Source of the DNA: a virus
Direction: 5' to 3' (one strand)
Length of the DNA stretch: 30,068 nt
IMG/VR virus record: IMGVR_UViG_3300047363_000004
Location: 1-30,068 of that record
In this document: positions 22,904 to 29,257 of the stretch, in pieces
Numbering within the stretch: position 1 is the stretch's first letter
How the letters are laid out: every line of letters starts with the position of its first letter
Program-made: the position numbers and the translations under genes
Notes under the pieces: model-generated
The model's database searches: none
Told to the model about the DNA's origin: nothing
The model's input: only the letters and a program-made list of their open reading frames with translations

Positions 22904-24462
22904 TCAGCTTCCATTGGTTGTTGTTGTTGTGCCATTTGCACTTGTGCGCCAGCTTGGATGATCTGCTGTTTCTCGACCTCAGATCGCACTAACTCTGCTG
23001 GCATCCCTGTCTTATTCGCCGCCCATGTGCCGAAGTCTTCGATCTTATAGGCTATCTGCACTTGCTCAGGGCCGGACGTACCCAATACAAACTGTACGGC
23101 TTGCTGAACGGCTAGCAGATCCTCGCCATCCTGTGCCCGTGCTAGTGGAGAAGTGAACTTGATCTGCACATCACGCCCATCTAGCTCGATAGGTACGATC
23201 AAGCCGCGTCGAGTCAGTATTGCGACGACACGCTTGAGTATTGGTACGAGTATCTCGGTCTGAAGTCGCCCAAATGCCGACCCGATCCGTTTTGCAAGCT
23301 CTCGGGATTCAATAGCAACTTCAGTGGCGCTACGCACAGGACCAGCAGGATCACGCAAGTCGTTGAACAGTGCCAACTTGATAGCGTTCTGAAGCTCCAC
23401 GATTTCGAATTGCGCAAGAGCAAGGTTCGATCCTGTATCGAGACGTTGAATAGAAGGGTTATTGGTGTTGTTTGATCCGACTGGGATCACGACACCCGGT
23501 GCAATGACCATATTGTACGGGTTAGTAACGCCGTCGTCAGTAGCTGTATACATGCCAGCAAGGTCGATTGCGGCCTTCTGCAATACAAACTCTTTCGCTT
23601 TGTTCAATGAGCGTACATCGGGCAGTGATTGCATAGCTGGACCGCGACCACGGACCTCACCAGCTACCTTCGTGTAGCGACCAGTAACCCATGGGCTTGA
23701 TTGACCGAAGTCTTCAGTCCATGAGAATCGGTTTTCCTCTGCCACCCATAGGCAACCGTAATACTTCTTGTCTTTAGGGTCGAATATGACGCCCTCAGAT
23801 ACACGGACCTCGCTGTTGGGGCTGTTCTCGATCATGTTGCGGATCTTCTGTGACGCCTCAAAGCCCTGCCACATACGCTCTAACAAGCGAGCCTTAACCT
23901 CAAACCGTCGCCAGTGTGTCTCAACGCCGCCATATGGGCCTTCTTCAAACGCGATGCCCTTCTGTGGGATCGTGTTAAAGCAAATAGGATTGGTCTCATC
24001 GTCCGTTTCTTCGATCTTCATGGTGGCTGTGCCTACCAATAGATCAAGTGCGGCTTCATAGAACTGCGTATGGAAGTTGGATCGGTTGATATAGTCGAAT
24101 ACCAGCTCGCATTGCTGGTCTAGGTTTGCCCGGATGTCCTCTTCAGACACATCGAACTGCCCTGATTCTAGTAACCGGATGATCTCATCGGTTGGCTGGA
24201 AGGTAGCCCAGCGCGACATGATCGGTGCGATGTTCTCTTGTAGCTTGCTCGCGCCCTGTTGGATAGCTGTCAACGCAGTCGAGTCAAAGATGCGGTCCAT
24301 CTTCTTCTGGCCTGTGTTCTCAGTGTCGAACAGGTTCCGTTGAGGTAGGAAATATTCATACACATCCTGCAATTGGTCGTGCCACATTGCCTGAGTGCTG
24401 AATGCCTTTTGCTCTCGTTCCTTAATATCTTGGATCGAGCCTAGATGCGGGGGCAAGCTCAT
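22900..24462 (-). CDS. Portal (head-tail connector) protein
   Basis: This 520-residue protein has a typical podovirus (T7 gp8-like) opening: AFSTQAMWHDQLQDVYEYFLPQRNLFDTENTGQKKMDRIFDSTALTAIQQGASKLQENI. GYYGCLWV-type strands, TKVAGEVRGRGPAMQSLPDVRSLNKAKEF and a crown or stem region follow. LREPAGPVRSATEVAIESRELAKRIG-like helix spacing is preserved (LFNDLRDPAGPVRSATEVAIESRELAKRIGSAFGRL). The C-terminus is Gln-rich (QVQMAQQQQPMEAE). Its length is close to T7 gp8 (536). It forms the dodecameric ring for DNA packaging and exit. Confidence 0.92.
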   Translation of the reverse strand: MSLPPHLGSIQDIKEREQKAFSTQAMWHDQLQDVYEYFLPQRNLFDTENTGQKKMDRIFDSTALTAIQQGASKLQENIAPIMSRWATFQPTDEIIRLLESGQFDVSEEDIRANLDQQCELVFDYINRSNFHTQFYEAALDLLVGTATMKIEETDDETNPICFNTIPQKGIAFEEGPYGGVETHWRRFEVKARLLERMWQGFEASQKIRNMIENSPNSEVRVSEGVIFDPKDKKYYGCLWVAEENRFSWTEDFGQSSPWVTGRYTKVAGEVRGRGPAMQSLPDVRSLNKAKEFVLQKAAIDLAGMYTATDDGVTNPYNMVIAPGVVIPVGSNNTNNPSIQRLDTGSNLALAQFEIVELQNAIKLALFNDLRDPAGPVRSATEVAIESRELAKRIGSAFGRLQTEILVPILKRVVAILTRRGLIVPIELDGRDVQIKFTSPLARAQDGEDLLAVQQAVQFVLGTSGPEQVQIAYKIEDFGTWAANKTGMPAELVRSEVEKQQIIQAGAQVQMAQQQQPMEAE

Positions 24463-24470
24463 AAGATTAC

Positions 24471-24776
24471 CTACTTAAATTGGACGTTCATGCCGCCATA
24501 CGGACCTGTTGGAGTGCCGCCAGTACGACGTGGCCCAGCCGCTCCGCCACCCATGCCTAGCATAGTACGAGCCGGGGCCGCACCAGCACGACCGCCAGCC
24601 GCTTCAGCACGACTGCGAGGTACACCGCCTAACAGTGACTTGGTTCCTAGCTTACCGCGAGCCATTGCACGGAAGCGCTCTTCCTGCTCTCGGATCTCTT
24701 CATCTAGTGCCGCCGCTTGACGACGCTCTACAGCGATTTGCTGTGCTGTGGGCTTAGGTGCCTTTGGTGATTTCAT
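24471..24776 (-). CDS. Small basic Gly/Ala-rich protein upstream of the portal
   Basis: This 101-residue protein opens MKSPKAPKPTAQQIAVERRQAAALDEEIREQEERFRAMARG, a charged helix. It then becomes low-complexity (Gly, Ala, Arg, Pro), ending GPYGGMNVQF. I know similar helical-then-glycine-rich small genes just before podovirus portal genes, but their role is not known. The end is followed within 9 nt by the portal start. It may be a minor virion component, because its low-complexity tail is unlikely for an enzyme. Confidence 0.6.
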   Translation of the reverse strand: MKSPKAPKPTAQQIAVERRQAAALDEEIREQEERFRAMARGKLGTKSLLGGVPRSRAEAAGGRAGAAPARTMLGMGGGAAGPRRTGGTPTGPYGGMNVQFK

Positions 24777-24777
24777 T

Positions 24778-24999
24778 TCATCCCATCCTTAGCGAGTCAC
24801 GGGAAACTTTCTGCCCGTTACGTGTGAAGTCTTTGCCGTCATAGCCTATGAGTGATGGGCGCTTACTACCTTGCTCCCTTCGATAACGCTCGGACTCTCT
24901 GCCTGTACGCTTGAGACCGGCCTCCTTGCGAAAGCTCTTGCCGCGTAGCAAACCCATTTGACCACGCATCATTTTATCCAGACCAAACTTACCCGACAC
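24778..24999 (-). CDS. Small basic protein in the packaging region
   Basis: This 73-residue protein is strongly basic (MMRGQMGLLRGKSFRKEAGLKRTGRESERYRREQGSKRPS), and its last third, LIGYDGKDFTRNGQKVSRDSLRMG, is more polar. The gene overlaps the start of its downstream partner only slightly and is followed 1 nt later by the next gene. I do not recognise a family. DNA binding or packaging support is possible from charge and place. Confidence 0.55.
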   Translation of the reverse strand: MSGKFGLDKMMRGQMGLLRGKSFRKEAGLKRTGRESERYRREQGSKRPSLIGYDGKDFTRNGQKVSRDSLRMG

Positions 25000-25336
25000 T
25001 TTGTTTCTCCAAATACCGATACAGTTGATAAGGCGTCCATATGAACGGCTTGTTAATTCCTAACACCTGCTTGGTATAACCCACACAAGTGTTCAACATA
25101 AATAGCCCACGCTTGGGCCTAGTAACTTTTGATTTTATCAGAATATCGTTCTGGACTACATCCGTAATGTTATCGACAATCATTAGCTCTATGCCTTCCG
25201 TTGACTTGCCCAGTGCGAGCCACTCGCCATCATTCGGAATCACGACGTAACAGTGTCGGATCTCTGGGTGTAGCATCCATGACCACCAGTGACCCTCATC
25301 AATTGAGAACGCCACATAGGCGATATCAGAAGACAC
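24989..25336 (-). CDS. Circularly permuted NlpC/P60-like protein (putative)
   Basis: This 115-residue protein has two clues. The first half contains WWSWMLHPEIRHCYVVIP, with a His followed by a beta strand. The second half has LNTCVGYTKQVLGINKPFIWTPYQLYRYL, with a Cys at the head of a helix. A His before a Cys, each in this setting, is the order of the circularly permuted NlpC/P60 (YiiX/LRAT-type) papain fold. In normal NlpC/P60 enzymes the Cys comes first. Such proteins cut or modify amide or acyl bonds. It overlaps the terminase gene by 11 nt. A virion-borne wall hydrolase or maturation enzyme would fit. The fold assignment needs a structure search. Confidence 0.55.
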   Translation of the reverse strand: MSSDIAYVAFSIDEGHWWSWMLHPEIRHCYVVIPNDGEWLALGKSTEGIELMIVDNITDVVQNDILIKSKVTRPKRGLFMLNTCVGYTKQVLGINKPFIWTPYQLYRYLEKQSVG

Positions 25337-26789
25337 TGAACTTGACCTGCGCCCGTTGTGTCTGCCGTTGCCTTGTATGCAAGTTGGTTAGCGCCTGTCT
25401 GCCTTCACCTTCGCCCTGCAATGCGTACTCAAGCGCTTCAACCGGGTGCGAGTATTCGTTCTTGTCTGGCTCATCTGTGTACTTCTCACCCGATAGCTGT
25501 AACCGTCGGTAACAGAAGCCGCCTTGTAACCCCTTACGAATCATCTTTGCTTTGGGGCTGATTAGGAATCGAGGCTTGCCATCCATGCACAGCTCTTTCA
25601 TGGGTAGTTCCAGAGCCGCTCTCCGCATAGCTGGATCGTTAGACAGCGTGGGAGTACAAGGAATACCAGCCGCTCGTAATATCTTAAATGGTGTGTCGGC
25701 ATTCGCTTGGTTCTTGTTATCGCCCGAGGGATCACCCCAGCCGCGGAACTTAAACTTCGGATAGTTCGCCTCGATATATCGTTTGAGGGTAGGTGCAAAG
25801 TCCACCGCCCCGCTATCGGTCATGCAGAATTCATCGAAACAAATCCAGCGACCCAACGCATCACGCTGTAGAAAAGCACAAGCGGGAGTCCGACCAAAAT
25901 CGAAACCAAGCACAACAGGGGTGTCAGCATTAGGAGCGTACAAATCCCCAAGACAGTGTATAGAGTCAGTATAAAGAGGGTGCACCGGCTTACCACTTGA
26001 GACGAAGCCATACTCGTTAGCCAAGTTGACCTTGATCCAGTCGTCGGTCTTGCCTTGGAGTCCGCGTCGGTAGTAATCCTCGGGTAAGTTGTTGAGGTTC
26101 TCGGCTTTGGTATTGAGATACCAACCATCTCCCTCCCGATAGACTCCACCGGGCTGGCGATGAAACTTCCAATCTTCCGGCCTTTCCTCTTCAGCCAATC
26201 GGTAATACCAGTGGTCTTCATCTGGGGCATTCGAGTCACCTATCATTCCGTAGTGAGTAGGGCGTACACCTTCCTTCATTGACGGGTATCGACCGCAACG
26301 CAAGTCGAGCATGTCCACAACGCTCTTGGAATGCTCCTTAGCCTCGTTTAGCCATACCCATGTAGTCTGGATACCTCGTGCCTTCTTAACGTGATCAGGG
26401 CGATCAAAGGCGATGAAGATGACCTCGCTTCTGACTGTCGTGCCATCCTCTAACTTGAACTGGATCTTATGCGTGGGCGGTTCTTTGTTGCCCTGCTTGA
26501 ACTCACCAAGGTCACCATGCACTTCGAGCCAGTCTTTAATGGTCGTGGAGAATAGTTCGCTATAGGTATTACGTGCGGCAATGATCCGACTGAGCCGTAC
26601 ACCGTAGTTGGGATGCGTCTCGCGCTTCACCGGTGCCTGCTCGCACATCAACTCTAGTAGCTTGAGGATAACTTGGACTGTCTTGCCGGAGCCTAGTGGC
26701 CCCATGATGAAAGAGTTACGCGCCCGACAGTCGGCGAACTCTTCGAGAACTTTACCGGGTGGCTTGGTTATGTACTCAATCTTCGCCAT
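25326..26789 (-). CDS. terL: Large terminase subunit
   Basis: This 487-residue protein has both expected domains. The ATPase has Walker A GPLGSGKT (30-37) and Walker B WVWLNEA (144-150, with the catalytic Glu). The C-terminal RNase H-like nuclease has GFDFGR (295-300) and WGDPSGD with D353, and a third acidic site is likely in EYSHPVEALEY near the end. It drives DNA translocation into the procapsid and cuts the concatemer. It overlaps the small-terminase-like gene by 14 nt and the permuted NlpC-like gene by 11 nt. Phylogeny of this protein could tell whether packaging is headful, which would fit a circularly permuted genome. Confidence 0.95.
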   Translation of the reverse strand: MAKIEYITKPPGKVLEEFADCRARNSFIMGPLGSGKTVQVILKLLELMCEQAPVKRETHPNYGVRLSRIIAARNTYSELFSTTIKDWLEVHGDLGEFKQGNKEPPTHKIQFKLEDGTTVRSEVIFIAFDRPDHVKKARGIQTTWVWLNEAKEHSKSVVDMLDLRCGRYPSMKEGVRPTHYGMIGDSNAPDEDHWYYRLAEEERPEDWKFHRQPGGVYREGDGWYLNTKAENLNNLPEDYYRRGLQGKTDDWIKVNLANEYGFVSSGKPVHPLYTDSIHCLGDLYAPNADTPVVLGFDFGRTPACAFLQRDALGRWICFDEFCMTDSGAVDFAPTLKRYIEANYPKFKFRGWGDPSGDNKNQANADTPFKILRAAGIPCTPTLSNDPAMRRAALELPMKELCMDGKPRFLISPKAKMIRKGLQGGFCYRRLQLSGEKYTDEPDKNEYSHPVEALEYALQGEGEGRQALTNLHTRQRQTQRAQVKFSVF

Positions 26790-27033
26790 CGAAGCGCTTT
26801 CGCTGTACAGCTATGACTAAATCGCCACCATCCGGGCCAGTGATCTCAGTGGTTTTCAGGTCTGGGAGATACTTAGCCATGAGCTTTAGACGTAGATCAG
26901 CCGCCGCTTTTAACCTTTGCACCCACAAGGAATCATATTCCAATTCTGGATCAGACAAATTCCCAATGATTTCAGAGATATACTGCTCATGACCCTGTTG
27001 GGACAATTGCTCTCTGAGAGCCTCTTGTCTCAC
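26776..27033 (-). CDS. Small terminase subunit-like protein
   Basis: This protein contains QEALREQLSQQGH, then DSLWVQRLKAAADLRLKLMAKYLPDLKTTEITGPDGGDL. That phrase is common in proteins directly before podovirus large terminases (RLKAA.DLRLKL..KYLPDLK..E). I take the GTG at 27033 as start (85 residues), 5 nt after the upstream stop. An in-frame ATG at 27147 would overlap the preceding gene by 110 nt and I consider it unlikely. The start is uncertain. The DNA-binding part is not obvious, so the role as TerS is from context. Confidence 0.65.
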   Translation of the reverse strand: MRQEALREQLSQQGHEQYISEIIGNLSDPELEYDSLWVQRLKAAADLRLKLMAKYLPDLKTTEITGPDGGDLVIAVQRKRFDGED

Positions 27034-27037
27034 CTGT

Positions 27038-27208
27038 CTATTGAGCTGTGCCTTTGTCTTTGCCACCGAAGATCCTATCCCAGTTATCAGAGTATGCTTT
27101 CGTACTACTCTTGGTGAACTTACGTGGTCTTGATCCTTTCCCGCCATTCAGCTCGGGGAAGTGTCTATCCCGCGTTTCCTTGTCTAGCTTACCACGTTGA
27201 TCAGCCAT
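27038..27208 (-). CDS. Small basic protein before the terminase genes
   Basis: From the second of two adjacent ATGs (27211 and 27208) the product is about 56 residues. GAGG six nt before the second ATG favours it. The sequence MADQRGKLDKETRDRHFPELNGGKGSRPRKFTKSSTKAYSDNWDRIFGGKDKGTAQ is basic. It has a pattern (KAY.DNWDRIFG) that I have seen in short phage proteins near terminase genes, without known function. It overlaps the end of the HTH gene. A role in packaging initiation is possible. Confidence 0.65.
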   Translation of the reverse strand: MADQRGKLDKETRDRHFPELNGGKGSRPRKFTKSSTKAYSDNWDRIFGGKDKGTAQ

Positions 27209-27383
27209 CATTGACCTCAGTTGGAAATGGTCCCCAGAATGATTTCCCGTAACGCTCAAACGCCCGGATATACCGGCGAATAGTTGTTGGGCTTACATCA
27301 AAGATAGTGGCTAGGCTGTCGAACGTAACGCCATTGTGATTCAGCTTTGATGCCTCTTGTACATCCTTATACGTTAGCTTCAT
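27201..27383 (-). CDS. Helix-turn-helix protein
   Basis: This 60-residue protein is essentially one HTH: MKLTYKDVQEASKLNHNGVTFDSLATIFDVSPTTIRRYIRAFERYGKSF. The second helix is FDSLATIF, then a turn (DVS) and a recognition helix PTTIRRYIRAFERYG. The tail GPFPTEVNDG is short. It overlaps the methyltransferase gene by 17 nt at its start and the small basic gene at its end. It could be a transcription regulator or the DNA-recognition part of the packaging initiation complex, given its place just before the terminase genes. Confidence 0.7.
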   Translation of the reverse strand: MKLTYKDVQEASKLNHNGVTFDSLATIFDVSPTTIRRYIRAFERYGKSFWGPFPTEVNDG

Positions 27384-28185
27384 TTATCGCCCTTCCTATC
27401 AATTCTGGTATTGGTGGAACAACAGCATTGCCTAAGCATTTAAGTCTGTGTGACCTAGCGGGAATCCCATTAGCCACTCGACCCATTCCGGGTTCAGTTT
27501 GCCACCCGCTTGCGCCGACAATGTTGGCGTTTTCCTTGTGTATTCTGCTGGATAGGCTCCCTCTTTGGCATTGTGCGCTGTTGGGGTAGGCCACATTCTC
27601 ACTGCATGACAAAGCATTATCTGCTTTTTCTTGTCGATACGGTTTTGAATATTGAGCGTATCCGACTTCACTTCTGTCGTTCCCGGGGTAGGCCACAATC
27701 CAGATCCGATCTCTGTGGTGGTGCGCGCCAAGTTCGGAAGCTGGTATACAGTGCCACTCCGCATCATACCCGATCTGGGAAATGTCCCAGAAAACTCGCT
27801 TAAACCAAGCTCCCCGCTCTCCATTAAGCAAGTTTGTGACGTTTTCAAAGATGGCGTATTTGGGTCGAAGCTCCCCAAGCAAACGGGCGCACTCTGACCA
27901 TAAGCCGCTTCGGGTTCCGTCCTGTATTCCTGCCCGATTTCCTGAGACTGAGATGTCTTGGCAGGGGAAGCCGCCTGTAATGACATCGACTCCAATTCCG
28001 TCTGAAGCCAATCGCTCTGCTGTGATTGTTCTAACATCGTCATAGATCGGTACTCCGGGCCAGTTTTTGCGTAAGACTTTCTGAGCATAAGGATCTATCT
28101 CACAGAAAGCCGCTGTCTCGAATCCTGCTCGCTCAAGACCGATGGTAAATCCACCGATCCCAGCGAATAGATCAAGAACTTTCAC
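27367..28185 (-). CDS. C5 cytosine DNA methyltransferase
   Basis: This 272-residue enzyme has the ordered C5 motifs: DLFAGIGG (5-12, motif I, SAM binding), GGFPCQDIS (71-79, catalytic C75), FENV (113-116, motif VI Glu), HHRDRIWI (156-163, motif VIII) and LGNAVVPPIPELIGRAI near the C-terminus (motif X). It methylates cytosine in DNA, and for a phage this usually means protection from host restriction. The target-recognition region between motifs VIII and IX is short (about 70 residues), and the whole protein is smaller than the usual 300-400. It sits at the head of the late operon. A 218-residue frame overlaps most of it on the same strand. Confidence 0.95.
   Translation of the reverse strand: MKVLDLFAGIGGFTIGLERAGFETAAFCEIDPYAQKVLRKNWPGVPIYDDVRTITAERLASDGIGVDVITGGFPCQDISVSGNRAGIQDGTRSGLWSECARLLGELRPKYAIFENVTNLLNGERGAWFKRVFWDISQIGYDAEWHCIPASELGAHHHRDRIWIVAYPGNDRSEVGYAQYSKPYRQEKADNALSCSENVAYPNSAQCQRGSLSSRIHKENANIVGASGWQTEPGMGRVANGIPARSHRLKCLGNAVVPPIPELIGRAINEANV
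27432..28088 (-). CDS. Overlapping-frame protein inside the methyltransferase gene (putative)
   Basis: This 218-residue open frame lies wholly inside the cytosine methyltransferase gene, same strand, shifted frame. It does not look random. It contains PSLKTSQTCLM, FSGTFPRSGMMRSGTVYQLPNLA, GSGLWPTP, a second WPTP, and GKLNPEWVEWLMGFPLGHTDL near the end. To my knowledge very similar phrases (RTSQ..., FPRSGM.R.GT.Y.LP, WPTP, NPTWVEWLMGFP.GWT) recur in phage and metagenome proteins next to or overlapping C5 methyltransferases, with no known function. Part of the conservation could merely mirror the methyltransferase codons in the other frame, for example WQTEPGMGRVANGIP. It has no obvious ribosome-binding site, so translation is unproven. 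Confidence 0.4.
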   Translation of the reverse strand: MLRKSYAKTGPEYRSMTMLEQSQQSDWLQTELESMSLQAASPAKTSQSQEIGQEYRTEPEAAYGQSAPVCLGSFDPNTPSLKTSQTCLMESGELGLSEFSGTFPRSGMMRSGTVYQLPNLARTTTEIGSGLWPTPGTTEVKSDTLNIQNRIDKKKQIMLCHAVRMWPTPTAHNAKEGAYPAEYTRKTPTLSAQAGGKLNPEWVEWLMGFPLGHTDLNA

Positions 28186-28384
28186 AATCTACACCTCGGA
28201 AGTTTGGATGCCCGTTCTCACCATTGGAGTCGATCCACATGGCGACATTCTCACAATAGAACTCGTACTGGCTGATTTCTTCTTCCATGTCGGCATTACC
28301 TACGATGCCCAACACAGTGATAAATAAGATAACCGCGCAAATTACTAAGCCCGGATTCTTGTTAAACATTTCTTGCTCGTACAT
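28172..28384 (-). CDS. Small membrane protein of unknown function
   Basis: From the ATG at 28384 the product is 70 residues. AAGGG about 9 nt upstream supports this start over one nine codons earlier. MYEQEMFNKNPGLVICAVILFITVLGIVGNADMEEEI contains one membrane segment (about 12-30). After it comes QYEFYCENVAMWIDSNGENGHPNFRGVDC, with two cysteines. Similar short phage proteins with a membrane segment and 'YC..V......G..GHP.F.G.DC' occur, function unknown. It overlaps the methyltransferase start by 14 nt. It may act at the inner membrane early in late transcription. Confidence 0.65.
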   Translation of the reverse strand: MYEQEMFNKNPGLVICAVILFITVLGIVGNADMEEEISQYEFYCENVAMWIDSNGENGHPNFRGVDCESS

Positions 28385-28404
28385 GACCCATTCCCTTTTT
28401 TTGA

Positions 28405-28419
28405 GGGGCAAGAAGCCCC
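28405..28419 (-). promoter_or_regulatory. GC hairpin before the small membrane-protein gene
   Basis: On the minus strand GGGGC-TTCTT-GCCCC forms a 5-bp stem. It is followed by A7 and not U, so it is not a terminator. It sits about 15 bases upstream of the ribosome-binding region of the 70-residue membrane-protein gene and may affect its translation or mRNA stability. Confidence 0.4.
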
Positions 28420-28450
28420 GTGACCTTTCCGGCCTGTTGTTACCCTTAGC

Positions 28451-28645
28451 TCAATGAGCCGGGTAGTATTTCGCCATACCTAGCGCTCGTGCATTCTCTA
28501 GCTTACTAACTGCACAAAGATCGAGATACTCGGACTCCGTGAGTCCTTTCAAACGCCCGATGAGTACACATACCTTATCGAGGTTCTCAATGTGCTTTTC
28601 GCCGTTACGAGTGCAGAACATGGCTCGCTTCACTGTAGTACACAT
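28451..28645 (-). CDS. First late-operon small protein, unknown function
   Basis: From the ATG at 28645 the product is 64 residues: MCTTVKRAMFCTRNGEKHIENLDKVCVLIGRLKGL, then TESEYLDLCAVSKLENARALGMAKYYPAH. There are four cysteines, but no CxxC zinc pattern. A TTG further upstream (28678) would extend it across the promoter and operator, which I reject. The ATG has no ribosome-binding site but falls exactly where transcription should begin after the TATACT box, so the mRNA is probably leaderless. The function is unknown. The divergent position from the sigma-like gene suggests an early regulatory or host-directed role. Confidence 0.6.
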   Translation of the reverse strand: MCTTVKRAMFCTRNGEKHIENLDKVCVLIGRLKGLTESEYLDLCAVSKLENARALGMAKYYPAH

Positions 28646-28651
28646 GCCATT

Positions 28652-28680
28652 AGTATAACACAATTTGTGTATTCGCAACT
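28652..28680 (-). promoter_or_regulatory. Leftward late-operon promoter
   Basis: On the minus strand TATACT (28657-28652) is a strong -10 box. A TTGCGA (-35-like) ends 15 bp upstream, or GTTGCG at 16 bp. The predicted start is about 28645, the A of the first ATG. The spacer contains the palindrome 28658-28670. Confidence 0.55.
28658..28670. promoter_or_regulatory. Palindromic operator in the divergent promoter region
   Basis: ACACAA-T-TTGTGT is a perfect 6-bp inverted repeat with a single central base. It lies in the spacer of the leftward promoter, and its right arm coincides with the -35 of the rightward promoter. A dimeric regulator bound here could control both directions. Candidates are the phage HTH proteins or the divergently encoded sigma-like protein. 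Confidence 0.6.
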
Positions 28681-28694
28681 ATTTTTGTTACTAT
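28665..28694 (+). promoter_or_regulatory. Rightward promoter of the lone plus-strand gene
   Basis: TTGTGT (28665-28670) and TACTAT (28689-28694) are separated by 18 bp, with a start near 28701. A GGGGGG ribosome-binding stretch follows before the ATG at 28717. The hexamers are moderate matches to sigma-70 promoters. Confidence 0.4.
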
Positions 28695-28716
28695 GTAGGA
28701 AAACAAGGGGGGAACA

Positions 28717-28920
28717 ATGACAAGAGCAATTAACGACGACTACCTAATGACTCATCAAGAGATTGCCGATGAGTTAGGTATCACCCGGAGTAGGGTGGCT
28801 CAGTTAGAAAAGAGCGCCCTGACTAAGCTCCGGGATCGCTTCATTCTTAGGCAGTATTATCTGGACTATGTTAGTTCCAGCTCTGAATCTCGTAATCAGG
28901 ATCAAGTTCCTTACGCCTGA
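28717..28920 (+). CDS. Sigma-70 region-4-like DNA-binding protein (only rightward gene)
   Basis: This 67-residue protein is almost only a sigma region 4-like HTH. LMTHQEIADELGITRSRVAQLEKSALTKLRDRF lines up with the sigma-70 pattern (T..EIA..LG.TR.RV.QIE..AL.KLR). In full sigma factors this part binds the -35 element and the RNA polymerase flap. A standalone region 4 can recruit or redirect the host polymerase or act as an anti-sigma-like co-factor. It has a strong ribosome-binding site (AAGGGGGGAA). It is the only gene on the plus strand, divergent from the late operon across a palindrome. Its 3' end overlaps the HNH gene on the other strand by 50 nt. This makes it the best candidate for a switch regulator of the genome. 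Confidence 0.8.
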   Translation: MTRAINDDYLMTHQEIADELGITRSRVAQLEKSALTKLRDRFILRQYYLDYVSSSSESRNQDQVPYA

Positions 28921-29257
28921 CTTCATCGCGGTAGTGATCGCCAATATCCTTTCTCAACAGCTTGTTGGTCTTGTATATCTCATTGCGATCCATCCGCAAC
29001 TTATCCATGTGTTCTTCGCCCAGTAGGTCATTCAGCCAGTCGTGGAATGCTATCGGATTGGACGTGAAGTAACGGTGGCAGGCATGGCACAGGGCGGTAG
29101 CGTTTGACATAGCCCAGCGCACTCGCTTGTTGGCTCTGCCGTAAATATGGGCGCACTCTAACCGATCAGTCTTGTGGCAGTGTAAGCACTTCCCGTCGCG
29201 TAACCTTACCGCCTTTGAAAACCATATATCACACGACTCGCGCTTGATTGTTCCCAT
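28871..29257 (-). CDS. HNH/NinG-like nuclease
   Basis: From the ATG at 29257 (AGGGAAGACG just upstream) the product is 128 residues. It contains DGKCLHCHKTDRLECAHIYGRANKRVRWAMSNATALCHACHRYFTSNPIAFHDWLNDLLG. That is a CxxC, a histidine (AHI), an Asn region and a CxxCH, which make up a zinc-binding HNH-type nuclease core as in NinG/Rap-like and HNH endonuclease proteins. It probably resolves or nicks DNA in recombination or near packaging. It is the last gene of the early leftward operon. Its last 50 nt lie over the 3' end of the rightward gene, and I see no terminator after it. Confidence 0.8.
   Translation of the reverse strand: MGTIKRESCDIWFSKAVRLRDGKCLHCHKTDRLECAHIYGRANKRVRWAMSNATALCHACHRYFTSNPIAFHDWLNDLLGEEHMDKLRMDRNEIYKTNKLLRKDIGDHYRDEVRRKELDPDYEIQSWN

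Noticed and set aside
27034-27147. Longer N-terminus of the small-terminase-like gene (start at 27147)
   Set aside because: It would overlap the preceding small basic gene by 110 nt in another frame, and the added residues are low in similarity to anything I know. The GTG at 27033 fits better, though not certainly.
28390-28420. Terminator at the T7 run and GC hairpin
   Set aside because: On the plus strand the T run comes before the hairpin, and on the minus strand an A run follows. Neither is a terminator layout.
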